Shown: positions 1-7,132 of the stretch, piece by piece
Numbering within the stretch: position 1 is the stretch's first letter
How the letters are laid out: each line of letters starts with the position of its first letter
From: Clostridia bacterium
GTDB lineage: Bacteria; Bacillota_A; Clostridia; Oscillospirales; Acutalibacteraceae
DNA length: 11,241 bases
NCBI GenBank assembly: GCA_017441045.1
Contig: JAFSAK010000086.1
Location: 1 to 11,241 of the forward strand
Direction of reading: 5' to 3'
Program-made: the position numbers and the translations under genes
The notes under the pieces: generated by a model
Told to the model about the DNA's origin: nothing
Seen by the model: only the letters and a program-made list of their open reading frames with translations
Database searches by the model: none

Positions 1-615
1 AAATTCGATGAAAAATCGGTTACGGTAAGGTTGATGCATCAAGAACAATATTTCGTTAACCCCTATTTTAAGGGCGATAAACTAAGGTTTATAAACCCTG
101 AAACCTTGGAGATTACGGGCAGCGCAACCGTAGAGGATTCGCAATTTACCGATAAAGGCAAAACCCTTAAAATTATCTGCAAGGATATTTGCGGCCAAGC
201 GTGGAATGGCTATTTTACAGAAAATTATCTGAGAATGCCCGATGTTCATATACATAATAATGTTTTTACCGATTTTCCCCATATCCGACTGTCAGGAGAA
301 GGCAAAATACTTGTTGAAAACAATCGTATTGAAAGATGCGGAGCCGCCCTTTGTGCATATGATTTGGCGCAGTATTGGTACGAATCGGGTAGAATTAAGG
401 AACTTATTTTCCGAAATAATATCCTTAAAAATTGCAACTTTAAAATGGGCAAAGCGTTTATAAATATAGGCGTTAGTGGTTTTGAAGGCGAAGAAACTCC
501 CGTAATTCACGAAAAAATCGAAATTTCGGGAAACACTTTTAAGGACATTACCCATACCGATATAATCGCAAACGGGGTTAAAGAACTTATAGTAAAAGAT
601 AATATTAAAGAATAA
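1..615 (+). CDS. Right-handed parallel beta-helix protein, 3' part (GH110-like)
   Basis: The reading frame is open from base 1, so the gene begins upstream of the window; the ATG at 34 is internal and not a credible start. About 204 residues remain, ending in TAA. The visible part has short repeated rungs of the type 'xxNNxF/I' (HNNVF, VENNRI, FRNNIL, ISGNTF, VKDNI) typical of right-handed parallel beta-helix folds. The stretch around 230-420, with 'ENN' followed by a Gly-Ala pair and 'YWYESG', resembles what I remember of the beta-helix of GH110 alpha-1,3-galactosidases. GH110 is therefore the best guess, but the catalytic part cannot be judged. These proteins usually act on carbohydrate. 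An intrinsic terminator follows at once, so this is the last gene of its transcript. The beta-helix fold is well supported; the enzymatic activity is inference. Confidence 0.75.
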   Translation, partial: KFDEKSVTVRLMHQEQYFVNPYFKGDKLRFINPETLEITGSATVEDSQFTDKGKTLKIICKDICGQAWNGYFTENYLRMPDVHIHNNVFTDFPHIRLSGEGKILVENNRIERCGAALCAYDLAQYWYESGRIKELIFRNNILKNCNFKMGKAFINIGVSGFEGEETPVIHEKIEISGNTFKDITHTDIIANGVKELIVKDNIKE

Positions 616-618
616 AAG

Positions 619-650
619 AAGACCTTCCCGCTTGGGAAGGTCTTTATATA
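619..650 (+). terminator. Intrinsic terminator after the 5'-edge beta-helix gene
   Basis: An 11-bp perfect stem (619-629 with 634-644) closes a 4-base loop and is followed by a T/A-rich tail. It starts four bases after the TAA of the beta-helix gene. Confidence 0.88.
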
Positions 651-723
651 TAAAAGGGGCTTGAATCGGTACTCTGTGGACATATTCAAACTGTCGCCGA
701 TAAGAAGGATATCCTAAAATTTT

Positions 724-749
724 GCCCCTGCAATATCTTATGCAGGGGC
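724..749 (-). terminator. Terminator hairpin after degV (possibly bidirectional)
   Basis: A GC-rich perfect 9-bp stem (724-732 with 741-749) has an 8-base loop. On the minus strand it is followed by AAAATTTT and lies 15 bases past the degV stop. On the plus strand the tail is GTTTAATTTT, so it could also back up the upstream terminator. The bases between the two terminators (651-723) hold nothing I recognise. Confidence 0.75.
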
Positions 750-763
750 GTTTAATTTTGCTA

Positions 764-1621
764 CTATGCTATTGGATGTTTTCTTATAAAGAGAACGCCT
801 AAAGTATCGGCGCCGCAATGGGCAGAAATGGTGCAACTTGCTCTGGTTACAAAAACCTCTTTAAAGGGGAGAGTGTTTTTAACCGTTTCAACAACGCCGT
901 TTACAATTTCTTCATCGCAACCTGCGTGGGTTACGAAAACGCGGTCAAGGTCAATATCGCTACCATCGCCAAGGCGCTCTATAGCATACTCTTTGGTAAC
1001 ATCACTATATTTACCGCGATATTTTTTACCAACGCCCATAGCACCATTTTTAACCTCAATGCAGGGCTTGAGTTTAAGAAGATTAGCGCCTAAAACGGCA
1101 ACTGCGGAGCAACGGCCGCCCTTGTGAAGATAATCGAGTTTATCAATAACAAAGGATGCATCAACACAGGGTTTGAGTTCTTCTATCTTCTCAAGAATTT
1201 CTGCGGCTTCCATACCCTTATTTGCCATTTCGGCAGCGGCAACAACTAAAAGACCGCCGCCTGTGGAAAGGTTTTTGGTATCAACAACGAAAACATTTTC
1301 AAATTCACTTGCCGCAAGGCAGGTGTTATTATAGGTTGAAGACATTAGGGAACTTAAAGAAAAGTGAATAACCGTTTTTCCCGCTTCAACAAATGGACGG
1401 AAAAAATCAATACATTCGCCTACGTTGGCGGCTGTAGTTTTAGGAAGTTCACCTGTTTTACGGTGATGCTCGTAAATATCATCAGGGGTTATATCAATGC
1501 CATCGCGATAGGTCTTGTCGCCCAAAGTAACACCTAAAGGAATGGTGCTGATATTATATCTTTCAAGAAGGGCGGCGCCTAAATCGGTGGTACTGTCACT
1601 GGTAATTACAATATTACTCAA
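764..1621 (-). CDS. degV: DegV family fatty-acid-binding protein (FakB-like)
   Basis: The 285-aa length is normal for the family. DegV/FakB proteins bind a fatty acid and present it to the kinase FakA, which makes acyl-phosphate for phospholipid synthesis from exogenous or recycled fatty acids. Visible hallmarks are the N-terminal TSDSTTDL (residues 7-14), KTTAANVG near 61-68, the FSLSS ligand-binding segment at 87-91, DYLHKGGR at 163-170, and the closing HCGADTLGVLF at 268-278. The start is TTG (1619-1621), set by a GGAGG at 1629-1633 seven bases upstream and by the family-typical beginning 'SNIVITSDST'. It is a cytosolic, single-gene unit with its own promoter and terminator. It stops with two consecutive TAG codons, unlike every other gene here, which ends in TAA. 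Family assignment is firm; which fatty acid it binds is not visible. Confidence 0.95.
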   Translation of the reverse strand: MSNIVITSDSTTDLGAALLERYNISTIPLGVTLGDKTYRDGIDITPDDIYEHHRKTGELPKTTAANVGECIDFFRPFVEAGKTVIHFSLSSLMSSTYNNTCLAASEFENVFVVDTKNLSTGGGLLVVAAAEMANKGMEAAEILEKIEELKPCVDASFVIDKLDYLHKGGRCSAVAVLGANLLKLKPCIEVKNGAMGVGKKYRGKYSDVTKEYAIERLGDGSDIDLDRVFVTHAGCDEEIVNGVVETVKNTLPFKEVFVTRASCTISAHCGADTLGVLFIRKHPIA

Positions 1622-1652
1622 AATAATTCCTCCGTTTCAACTGATTATATTT

Positions 1653-1681
1653 ATTATACCATTATTATTCCGTAAACTCAA
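1653..1681 (-). promoter_or_regulatory. Sigma-A promoter of degV
   Basis: Reading the minus strand, TTGAGT (1676-1681) is separated by 17 bases from a perfect TATAAT (1653-1658). Transcription should start near 1645-1647, leaving a leader of roughly 25 bases that carries the SD. Confidence 0.82.
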
Positions 1682-1703
1682 CATTTTTTTAAATTGCGGC
1701 TTC

Positions 1704-1732
1704 TTGACAAAGAAGGCGGTAGGGGATACAAT
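1704..1732 (+). promoter_or_regulatory. Sigma-A promoter of ispE
   Basis: A perfect TTGACA (1704-1709), a 17-base spacer and TACAAT (1727-1732) form a near-consensus promoter. The expected start is about 1739, giving a short leader containing AAGGAGG before the ATG at 1763. It is divergent from the degV promoter, with about 22 bases between the two -35 boxes. Confidence 0.87.
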
Positions 1733-1762
1733 ATATTTGCATTATAAAAAAGGAGGCGGGTT

Positions 1763-2431
1763 ATGAGGTATATTGCCAATGCTAAAATCAATTTTACCCT
1801 TGATATAAAGGGCAAAAGGGAAGATGGCTATCATCTTATTGATTCGGTTATGCAGTCGGTTTCTCTTTTTGATATTGTTGAAGTAAATAAAGGGGAAAAA
1901 ATTTCCGTAAACTGTGGCGATGATGAAATAAGCGGTGAAAAAAATATTGCCTATAAAGCCGCCAAAGAGTTTTTTGAATTTACGGGAGTAGAAGGCGGCG
2001 CTTTTATAACCATAGAAAAGCATATTCCAAAGGCCGCAGGTCTCGGGGGCGGCAGCGCCGATGCCGCCGCCGTAATTGTAGGGCTTAATGATTTATATAA
2101 AACAGAACTTACCGATAAACAACTTATGGAAATAGGCCTTAAGGTCGGAGCCGATGTTCCTTTCTGTATAATGGGAGGAACTATGAGGGCTATGGGTATA
2201 GGCGAAATATTAGAGCCGCTGCCTGATTTCCCTAAAAAGCATATTGTAATAGCCAAAAACGGCGAAAAACTTTCTACAAAAGAAATGTACGAAAAAATTG
2301 ATAATGGCGCGCTTTTAAGGGATAAAACCGAAGATTTTATCAATTTTCTTTATAAGGGGGATTTTAAAAACGCCCTTAAAAATACGGGCAATGCCTTCCT
2401 AAGTGTTTGTAGTGTTGAAAATATTAAATAG
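1763..2431 (+). CDS. ispE: 4-(cytidine 5'-diphospho)-2-C-methyl-D-erythritol kinase, cut short by in-frame TAG
   Basis: IspE phosphorylates CDP-methylerythritol with ATP in the MEP route to isoprenoid precursors. This part (222 aa) contains AKINFTLDI with the active-site Lys8, the KREDGYH segment (18-24), the glycine-rich ATP loop around 89-103 (PKAAGLGGGSADAAA) and GADVPF with the expected catalytic Asp131. An ATG behind an excellent AAGGAGG gives a clear start. The frame then meets TAG at 2429-2431, whereas family members run to about 280-290 aa. The same frame continues after the TAG for 57 more conserved residues. As read, the product lacks the third GHMP motif and would probably be inactive. 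The identity is certain. Whether this is a real nonsense mutation, a sequencing error or readthrough cannot be decided from the window. Confidence 0.92.
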   Translation: MRYIANAKINFTLDIKGKREDGYHLIDSVMQSVSLFDIVEVNKGEKISVNCGDDEISGEKNIAYKAAKEFFEFTGVEGGAFITIEKHIPKAAGLGGGSADAAAVIVGLNDLYKTELTDKQLMEIGLKVGADVPFCIMGGTMRAMGIGEILEPLPDFPKKHIVIAKNGEKLSTKEMYEKIDNGALLRDKTEDFINFLYKGDFKNALKNTGNAFLSVCSVENIK

Positions 2432-2605
2432 TTGTCCGAAAATTTAAGTCCCCTTTGTGTTGGACTTTCGGGAAGCGGCCCAAGCGTTTATGCCGTGTTC
2501 TCTGATAAAGTATCTGCAAAAGAATTTGCCGAAAAACTTTCTGAAGTCGGGTTAATTCCGTATCTTGCCGAGATTTCCCGCTTCGGTGTTAAAGAAACTG
2601 AATAA
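2432..2605 (+). pseudogene. ispE: C-terminal part of ispE beyond the in-frame TAG
   Basis: Directly after the TAG, in the same frame, 57 codons encode the rest of IspE and end in TAA at 2603-2605. They include GLSGSGPSVYAVF, the third GHMP-kinase motif that closes the active site. Upstream part, one TAG codon and this part total 280 codons, the normal length, with no shift or missing segment, so a single base change (from AAG, GAG or CAG, for example) explains the break. The first codon after the stop is TTG, but no SD precedes it, so independent restart looks unlikely. I treat this as a gene remnant or the readthrough portion of one gene, not as a separate gene. Confidence 0.88.
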
Positions 2606-2610
2606 AAAAT

Positions 2611-2661
2611 AAAACTTCTGTCAATATTTTCCTTGTGAAATTTTTTTGACAGGAGTTTTTT
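2611..2661 (+). promoter_or_regulatory. Terminator-like hairpin containing the spoIIR Shine-Dalgarno
   Basis: Arms 2611-2624 and 2646-2659 pair over 14 bp with one U-G wobble around a 21-base loop. The 3' arm ends in a run of six T, as in an intrinsic terminator for ispE. The same arm contains the AGGAG (2651-2655) that serves the spoIIR ATG at 2662, six bases away. When folded, the SD is fully base-paired. Confidence 0.7.
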
Positions 2662-3261
2662 ATGTTTAGAAAAAATATAGAAATAGGTTTAATTTTCGGT
2701 CTTATTTGCGCCATAATTTTAAGTGTGGCAAATTTTGATGCAGGTTGCGAAGATTTAAGGCAGGGAGTGCTGCGGCTCCATATAATTGCCAATTCCGATA
2801 GTAGCGAGGACCAGAATCTAAAATTAAAAGTAAGAGATGAAATACTTAAAAACAGCGGCCTTCTATTTGATAAAGCGGAAAATCTTGAGGATGCCGTATT
2901 GTGCGCAAAGGATAATATAGGCGCAGTTACCGATATAGCAAATAGAGTATGCGCCGAAAATGGCGCAGAGTATATGGCTGAAACCCGCGTCGGCACAAGT
3001 TATTTCGAAACGCGGGAATATGATGATTTCACCCTTCCCGCAGGGGAATATACCTCTTTAATCGTAACCTTAGGCGAGGCGGAGGGCAAAAATTGGTGGT
3101 GCGTGGTTTATCCCGCCGTTTGTATCCCATCGGCTTCGGCAGATTTATCCGAAAGCGTGGGTAAGAGCGGCACTAAAATCGCGAAAAACCCAAGCAGATA
3201 TATTATGCGATTTAAAGTAGTAGAATGGTATGAGAATATTAAAAGAAAATGCCGAAAATAA
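2662..3261 (+). CDS. spoIIR: Stage II sporulation protein R (SpoIIR)
   Basis: SpoIIR is made in the forespore and exported into the space between the two membranes. There it triggers the protease SpoIIGA in the mother cell to process pro-sigma-E. The 199-aa protein has a short basic start and a hydrophobic segment (about residues 8-23) acting as signal or anchor. The family signature follows: LRLHIIANSDSSEDQNLKLKVRD (38-59), then the conserved GKNWWCVVYPAVC (142-154). The C-terminus (FKVVEWYENI) also fits. The length is typical and the gene appears complete, ending in tandem TAA TAA. In Bacillus this gene is sigma-F dependent; I find no convincing sigma-F promoter in the short gap upstream, which is filled by the hairpin. 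It implies an endospore-forming host. Confidence 0.93.
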   Translation: MFRKNIEIGLIFGLICAIILSVANFDAGCEDLRQGVLRLHIIANSDSSEDQNLKLKVRDEILKNSGLLFDKAENLEDAVLCAKDNIGAVTDIANRVCAENGAEYMAETRVGTSYFETREYDDFTLPAGEYTSLIVTLGEAEGKNWWCVVYPAVCIPSASADLSESVGKSGTKIAKNPSRYIMRFKVVEWYENIKRKCRK

Positions 3262-3288
3262 TAAATTTTGTAAATTTTTAAATTTTAC

Positions 3289-3317
3289 TTGCATTTTGTG
3301 TTCTTTTGTGATATTAT
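3289..3317 (+). promoter_or_regulatory. Sigma-A promoter of rpmE
   Basis: TTGCAT (3289-3294), a 17-base spacer and TATTAT (3312-3317) lie in a very AT-rich gap after spoIIR. Transcription would start about 25 bases before the rpmE start codon. Confidence 0.75.
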
Positions 3318-3347
3318 TCTAATGTTAATGAAACGAAAGGGGTGACA

Positions 3348-3554
3348 ATGGTGAAAGAAGGCATTCATCCGCAGTATGAAAAGGTAACTATTAAGTGCGC
3401 ATGCGGCGCTGAATTCGAAACTAGCTCAACAAAGAAAGACATTCGCTTGGATATTTGTTCTAAATGTCATCCGTTTTTTACCGGTAAGCAGAAGTTGGTA
3501 GATACCGGCGGTCGTGTTGATAGATTTAAGAAGCGCTTTGGTATTGAAGAATAA
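3348..3554 (+). CDS. rpmE: 50S ribosomal protein L31, zinc-binding type
   Basis: Small protein of the large ribosomal subunit, located at the intersubunit bridge. The opening KEGIHPQY, the CAC and CSKCH cysteine pairs, [23 protein letters not shown] and the length of 67-68 aa are diagnostic. Both CxC and CxxC are present, so this is the zinc-containing (C+) form, which in Bacillus serves as a zinc reserve replaced by a C-minus paralogue under zinc starvation. Starts are ambiguous. ATG at 3348 is listed. GTG at 3351 would give MKEGIHP and place the cysteines at 16, 18, 36 and 39 exactly as in the Bacillus protein, and the AAGGGGTG at 3337-3344 suits it at least as well. The in-frame GTG at 3342 lies within the SD and is unlikely. 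It is a single-gene unit with its own promoter and terminator. Confidence 0.96.
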   Translation: MVKEGIHPQYEKVTIKCACGAEFETSSTKKDIRLDICSKCHPFFTGKQKLVDTGGRVDRFKKRFGIEE

Positions 3555-3568
3555 TAATTACCTTGAAT

Positions 3569-3599
3569 CCGCAATCGTGTAAAACGGTTGCGGTTTTTT
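3569..3599 (+). terminator. Intrinsic terminator of rpmE
   Basis: A 10-bp stem with one wobble pair (3569-3578 with 3584-3593), a 5-base loop and six T immediately after form a strong rho-independent terminator 14 bases past the rpmE stop. Confidence 0.92.
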
Positions 3600-3638
3600 C
3601 TTATAGTTCCATTATGAATTTATGGAAGGAGGCGCCCT

Positions 3639-4262
3639 ATGGAAAAGTATATAACGATATCGGGTGAATCGGTATCGGAGTATGAGGAAAAGCGTTCACG
3701 CTTTATTGCAAGGGCGTATCCTTGCGAAAGCGAAAGTGAAGCATCAGAAATTTTAAATCGAATAAAGGGTGAGTGTTGGGATGCAAGGCATAATTGTTAT
3801 GCCTATGTTTTGAAGGATGGCTCCGCCCGTTTTTCTGATGATAGTGAGCCCCACGGTACCGCAGGCAAACCCATACTTGATTGTATTATGGGTAGCGGCG
3901 CCGTAGATGTTATAGTCATTGTAACAAGATATTTCGGCGGCGTACTTTTAGGCACGGGGGGACTTGTTCGCGCCTATTCTACAAGCGCCAAGGGCGCTTT
4001 AGAAAATGCGAAAAAAGTTCTGATGTGTCTTGGTTCTGAGATGGCAGTAAACTGTTCATATTCGGAACTTAAACTCTTGGAAAAACTTATAGAAAAATCG
4101 GGAGGCAATATAACCGATACTGTTTATACCGATAGCGTGAGAGTATTTTTCACCCTTAAAAATGAAGATATAGATGCCTTTAATTACCAACTTACCGAGG
4201 TATTTTCGGGTAAAATTGAAGCAGAAACGCTTGACTGCAAATATTTTTCATTTAATATTTAA
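3639..4262 (+). CDS. yigZ: YigZ/YvyE (IMPACT) family protein
   Basis: A 207-aa cytosolic protein with the two-domain layout of the bacterial IMPACT family. The N-terminal UPF0029 domain (about 1-125) carries EKRSRFIARA (18-27), ARHNCYAY (49-56), SDDSEPHGTAGKP (66-78) and VTRYFGGVLLGTGGLVRAY (95-113). A C-terminal DUF1949-type alpha/beta domain spans about 138-200. Homologues are linked to translation regulation in eukaryotes; the bacterial role is not settled. The ATG is preceded by a near-perfect AAGGAGG six bases away. It follows the rpmE terminator, so a promoter should lie in 3600-3625, but I see only weak matches (for example TTATGA near 3612). It is the first gene of the run leading into dgt-dnaG-rpoD. 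Confidence 0.95.
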   Translation: MEKYITISGESVSEYEEKRSRFIARAYPCESESEASEILNRIKGECWDARHNCYAYVLKDGSARFSDDSEPHGTAGKPILDCIMGSGAVDVIVIVTRYFGGVLLGTGGLVRAYSTSAKGALENAKKVLMCLGSEMAVNCSYSELKLLEKLIEKSGGNITDTVYTDSVRVFFTLKNEDIDAFNYQLTEVFSGKIEAETLDCKYFSFNI

Positions 4263-4319
4263 GAAAAAGAAGGTATTTTGTCATATTTGTCTAATAGTAT
4301 AAGTAGGAAGAAAGGTGAT

Positions 4320-5324
4320 ATGATGGAGGAAATCAGAAAGCAAAGCGAAAGAATCGAAAGAGAAACTTTATCGCCCTTTGCCGCTTTAAGTGAAAATAGC
4401 AAGGGCAGAAAGGTCCCCGAAGAACCCTGCCCGATGAGAACCGAATATCAAAGGGATAGAGATAGAGTTATCCATTCAAGAGCGTTTAGGCGTCTTAAGC
4501 ATAAAACGCAGGTGTTCTTAGCTCCCGAATCCGACCATTACCGTACCCGCCTTACCCATACTCTTGAGGTTTCTCAAATTTCAAGAACCGTAGCGCGAGC
4601 GTTGCGGCTTAACGAGGATTTAACCGAAGCCATCGCTTTAAGTCACGATTTGGGTCATACTCCCTTCGGTCACGCAGGGGAAAGCGCTCTTAATACTATT
4701 TCTCCCGTTGCCTTTACCCATTTTGAGCAGAGCGTCAGAGTTTGCGAAAAACTCGAAAAAAGCGGCAGGGGACTCAATCTTACCGCCGAGGTTATTGACG
4801 GAATTATTAATCATACTAAAGGCGAATGGGCCCATACGGCTGAAGGTAAAATCGTCAGATACTGCGACCATATCGCGTATATGAATCACGATATCGAAGA
4901 TGCCATAAGAGCCGATGTTTTAAAATTTAAGGATATTCCTGAAGATGTTGTTAAGTATCTCGGTGAGACCAAAACGCAACGCATCACCAAAATGGTGGCA
5001 TCTCTTATTGAAAATACCGAAGGAATTGATGTTAAATTCGATGATGAGACCTTCTTCTATTATGATAAACTTCATAAATTTATGTATGAAGCGGTTTATA
5101 AAAACCCGAAGGCCAAAGCCGAGGAAATGAAGGTTGAAGGAATTATTTCGGGTATATATGAGCACCTTATGAAAAATCCGCAGGTAATGAGCGAAGAGTA
5201 TCAGAAAATTTGCGAAACCGAAGGTACCGATAGAGCGGTGGTGGATTATATCGCAGGTATGACCGACCACTTTGCAGTTACCACCTATTCAAATATATAT
5301 ATTCCTAAATTCTGGAAGTTATAA
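4320..5324 (+). CDS. dgt: dGTP triphosphohydrolase-like HD-domain protein
   Basis: Members hydrolyse dNTPs to nucleoside and triphosphate, tuning the DNA precursor pool. The 334-aa protein has PCPMRTEYQRDRDRVIHSRAFRRLKHKTQVF in its first 65 residues, then the HD-domain metal site: H80 in RLTHTLEVSQ, H109-D110 in SHDLGHTPFGH, and D183 in YCDHIAY. The length fits the short Gram-positive dGTPase-like group. An upstream in-frame TTG at 4278 is possible on paper, but homologues begin close to 'IRKQSE..E', and AAAGGTG at 4311-4317 sits just before the twin ATGs at 4320 and 4323, so I start at 4320 (4323 is equally possible). It lies 57 bases after yigZ and 30 before dnaG, a usual neighbour in Firmicutes. 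The true substrate range is not visible. Confidence 0.95.
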   Translation: MMEEIRKQSERIERETLSPFAALSENSKGRKVPEEPCPMRTEYQRDRDRVIHSRAFRRLKHKTQVFLAPESDHYRTRLTHTLEVSQISRTVARALRLNEDLTEAIALSHDLGHTPFGHAGESALNTISPVAFTHFEQSVRVCEKLEKSGRGLNLTAEVIDGIINHTKGEWAHTAEGKIVRYCDHIAYMNHDIEDAIRADVLKFKDIPEDVVKYLGETKTQRITKMVASLIENTEGIDVKFDDETFFYYDKLHKFMYEAVYKNPKAKAEEMKVEGIISGIYEHLMKNPQVMSEEYQKICETEGTDRAVVDYIAGMTDHFAVTTYSNIYIPKFWKL

Positions 5325-5354
5325 AAAACAATAATCTTAAAAGGGGTGATATAA

Positions 5355-7130
5355 TTGGCTATTCCTTCCCATATTTTAGAAGAAATAAAATCAAAAAATG
5401 ATATAGAGTCGGTTATATCGGCCTATGTTAACCTGAAAAGAAGAGGCAAAAACCTTATAGGTCTTTGTCCATTCCATAATGAAAAAACGCCCTCATTTAC
5501 CGTATATCCCGAAAGTGATTCTTTTTATTGTTACGGATGCGGCAAGGGAGGCGACCAGTTTACCTTTGTGAAGTTGGCCGAAAATCTCGATTATATTGAG
5601 GCGGTAAAACTTCTTGCGGATAGAAGCGGAGTTTATATCCCTGAGGATAGTGGGTATGATGATTCAATGCTCCGCCTTAAAAATACGATTTATGAAATCA
5701 ATGCCGAGACCGCAAGATTTTATTATAATTATCTTTTTACCGAAGAAGGCAAAAAGGTTCTTGAGTATTATAAGGATAGGGGACTTTCTCTTAATACTAT
5801 TAAACACTTTGGCCTCGGCGCCGCTCCGGATAGTTGGGATGGGCTGCTAAGACACCTAAAATCCAAGGGATACAGTATAAATGATATGTTATCGGCGCGG
5901 GTTATTTCCAAAAGCCAAAAGGGTACATATTATGACTTTTTCCGAAACCGCGCCATGTTCCCTATAATAAATATCAGGGGCAAGGTAATCGGTTTTAGCG
6001 GACGGGCCCTGCCGGGTGACAATAAGGCGGGAGGAAAGTATGTAAATACTTCGGATACCCCCGTATTTAAAAAGAGTGAAAATCTTTTCGGCATGAACTT
6101 TGCCAAGAATTTCTGCGATGAAAAAATAATACTTGTTGAAGGCAATATGGATGTTATTTCACTTCATCAAGCGGGTTTTGAAAATGCCGTTGCCGCCCTT
6201 GGAACTTCCTTTACTTCCGAGCAAGCAAAACTTATTTCTAAATATACAAAAGAAATCGTTCTGATTCTTGATGCCGATGAGGCAGGGCAGAACGCGGTTA
6301 AAAAAGCAAGTAATATACTTGCGGATACGGGGCTTCGGGTAAGCGTTGTGGTGATCCCCGATGCTAAAGATCCTGATGAATATATCAAAAAATTCGGCAG
6401 AGATAGATTTGATGCTCTTTTAAAGGGCGCCGCTTCCGAAATGGAATATAAACTTTTGATGGCGGTAGCCGATATTGATATAAATAGCGACGATGGGAAA
6501 CTGAAATATCTGTCCCGTGCGGCCGAAATTTTGGCCGAGTCGCCTGATGAACTCACTCGAGACCTATATATCGGGCGTCTTTCTCAGAAATACGGAGTTT
6601 CTAAAACCGCCCTTGAAACCAAGGTTAACGGACTTAGAAAGAAAAACTTCCGAGCAGAGCAAAAAAAAGAAATAAATGCGATAATTAATCCTAAATTTTC
6701 TAAGAGCGATATTAATCCCGAACGGAAAATATATCCTTCGGCAGTGCCTGCAGAAGAGGCGGTTATCGCAGTTCTTTTGCAGCATCCCGATTTATTCGAT
6801 ACGGCCTATGAAAAGTTAAAACCCGAAAATATGATTACGGGACTTAACAGGCGAATATATTCTGCAATTTGCGACTGTGTTTTATCGGGAAGATCCATTG
6901 ATATTTCAGGTTTCGGCGAAATCTTTAATCCGGATGAAATGGGATATCTCGTGTATCTCGCAAATAGCGAAAAATGCGGAAAAAACGCCCTCATTGTATT
7001 AAAAGACAGTATTAAGTTAATATTAGATGAGGAAATGCGTATAAAGGCGAGTGACACGCGCAATATGTCGGTGGATGACTGGGCAGAAAATTTAAAGAAA
7101 ATGGTTGAAAATAAGCAAAAGGGGAATTAA
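5355..7130 (+). CDS. dnaG: DNA primase DnaG
   Basis: DnaG makes RNA primers at the replication fork in partnership with the DnaB-type helicase. The 591-aa length is standard. A CHC2 zinc-binding domain occupies about 1-95 with ligands C38, H41, C59 and C62 (CPFH ... CYGC). The catalytic core includes FRNRAMFPI (196-204), GFSGRAL (213-219) and the TOPRIM acidic residues: E262 in VEGNMD, D306 and D308 in DADEAG, and DAKDPDEY (336-343). The C-terminal 150 or so residues are the helical helicase-binding region. The start is TTG, fixed by AAGGGGTG (5341-5348) six bases upstream and by the family-like beginning [15 protein letters not shown]. Its last codons contain the rpoD ribosome-binding site, so the two are probably translationally coupled. 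Confidence 0.97.
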   Translation: MAIPSHILEEIKSKNDIESVISAYVNLKRRGKNLIGLCPFHNEKTPSFTVYPESDSFYCYGCGKGGDQFTFVKLAENLDYIEAVKLLADRSGVYIPEDSGYDDSMLRLKNTIYEINAETARFYYNYLFTEEGKKVLEYYKDRGLSLNTIKHFGLGAAPDSWDGLLRHLKSKGYSINDMLSARVISKSQKGTYYDFFRNRAMFPIINIRGKVIGFSGRALPGDNKAGGKYVNTSDTPVFKKSENLFGMNFAKNFCDEKIILVEGNMDVISLHQAGFENAVAALGTSFTSEQAKLISKYTKEIVLILDADEAGQNAVKKASNILADTGLRVSVVVIPDAKDPDEYIKKFGRDRFDALLKGAASEMEYKLLMAVADIDINSDDGKLKYLSRAAEILAESPDELTRDLYIGRLSQKYGVSKTALETKVNGLRKKNFRAEQKKEINAIINPKFSKSDINPERKIYPSAVPAEEAVIAVLLQHPDLFDTAYEKLKPENMITGLNRRIYSAICDCVLSGRSIDISGFGEIFNPDEMGYLVYLANSEKCGKNALIVLKDSIKLILDEEMRIKASDTRNMSVDDWAENLKKMVENKQKGN

Positions 7131-7132
7131 AA

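Noticed and set aside
1951..2343. 130-codon minus-strand open frame opposite ispE
   Set aside because: Low-complexity Ser/Pro/Leu-rich product expected from the antisense of a GHMP kinase; no SD or promoter.
3607..3627. Small inverted repeat (TTCCAT/ATGGAA) before yigZ as a third SD-hiding hairpin
   Set aside because: Only 6 bp with a 9-base AT-rich loop, and it covers just the first two bases of the SD; too weak to claim.
4278..4319. Upstream TTG start for dgt
   Set aside because: The extra 14 residues have no counterpart in the family, and the only good SD lies inside this extension, just before the ATGs at 4320 and 4323.
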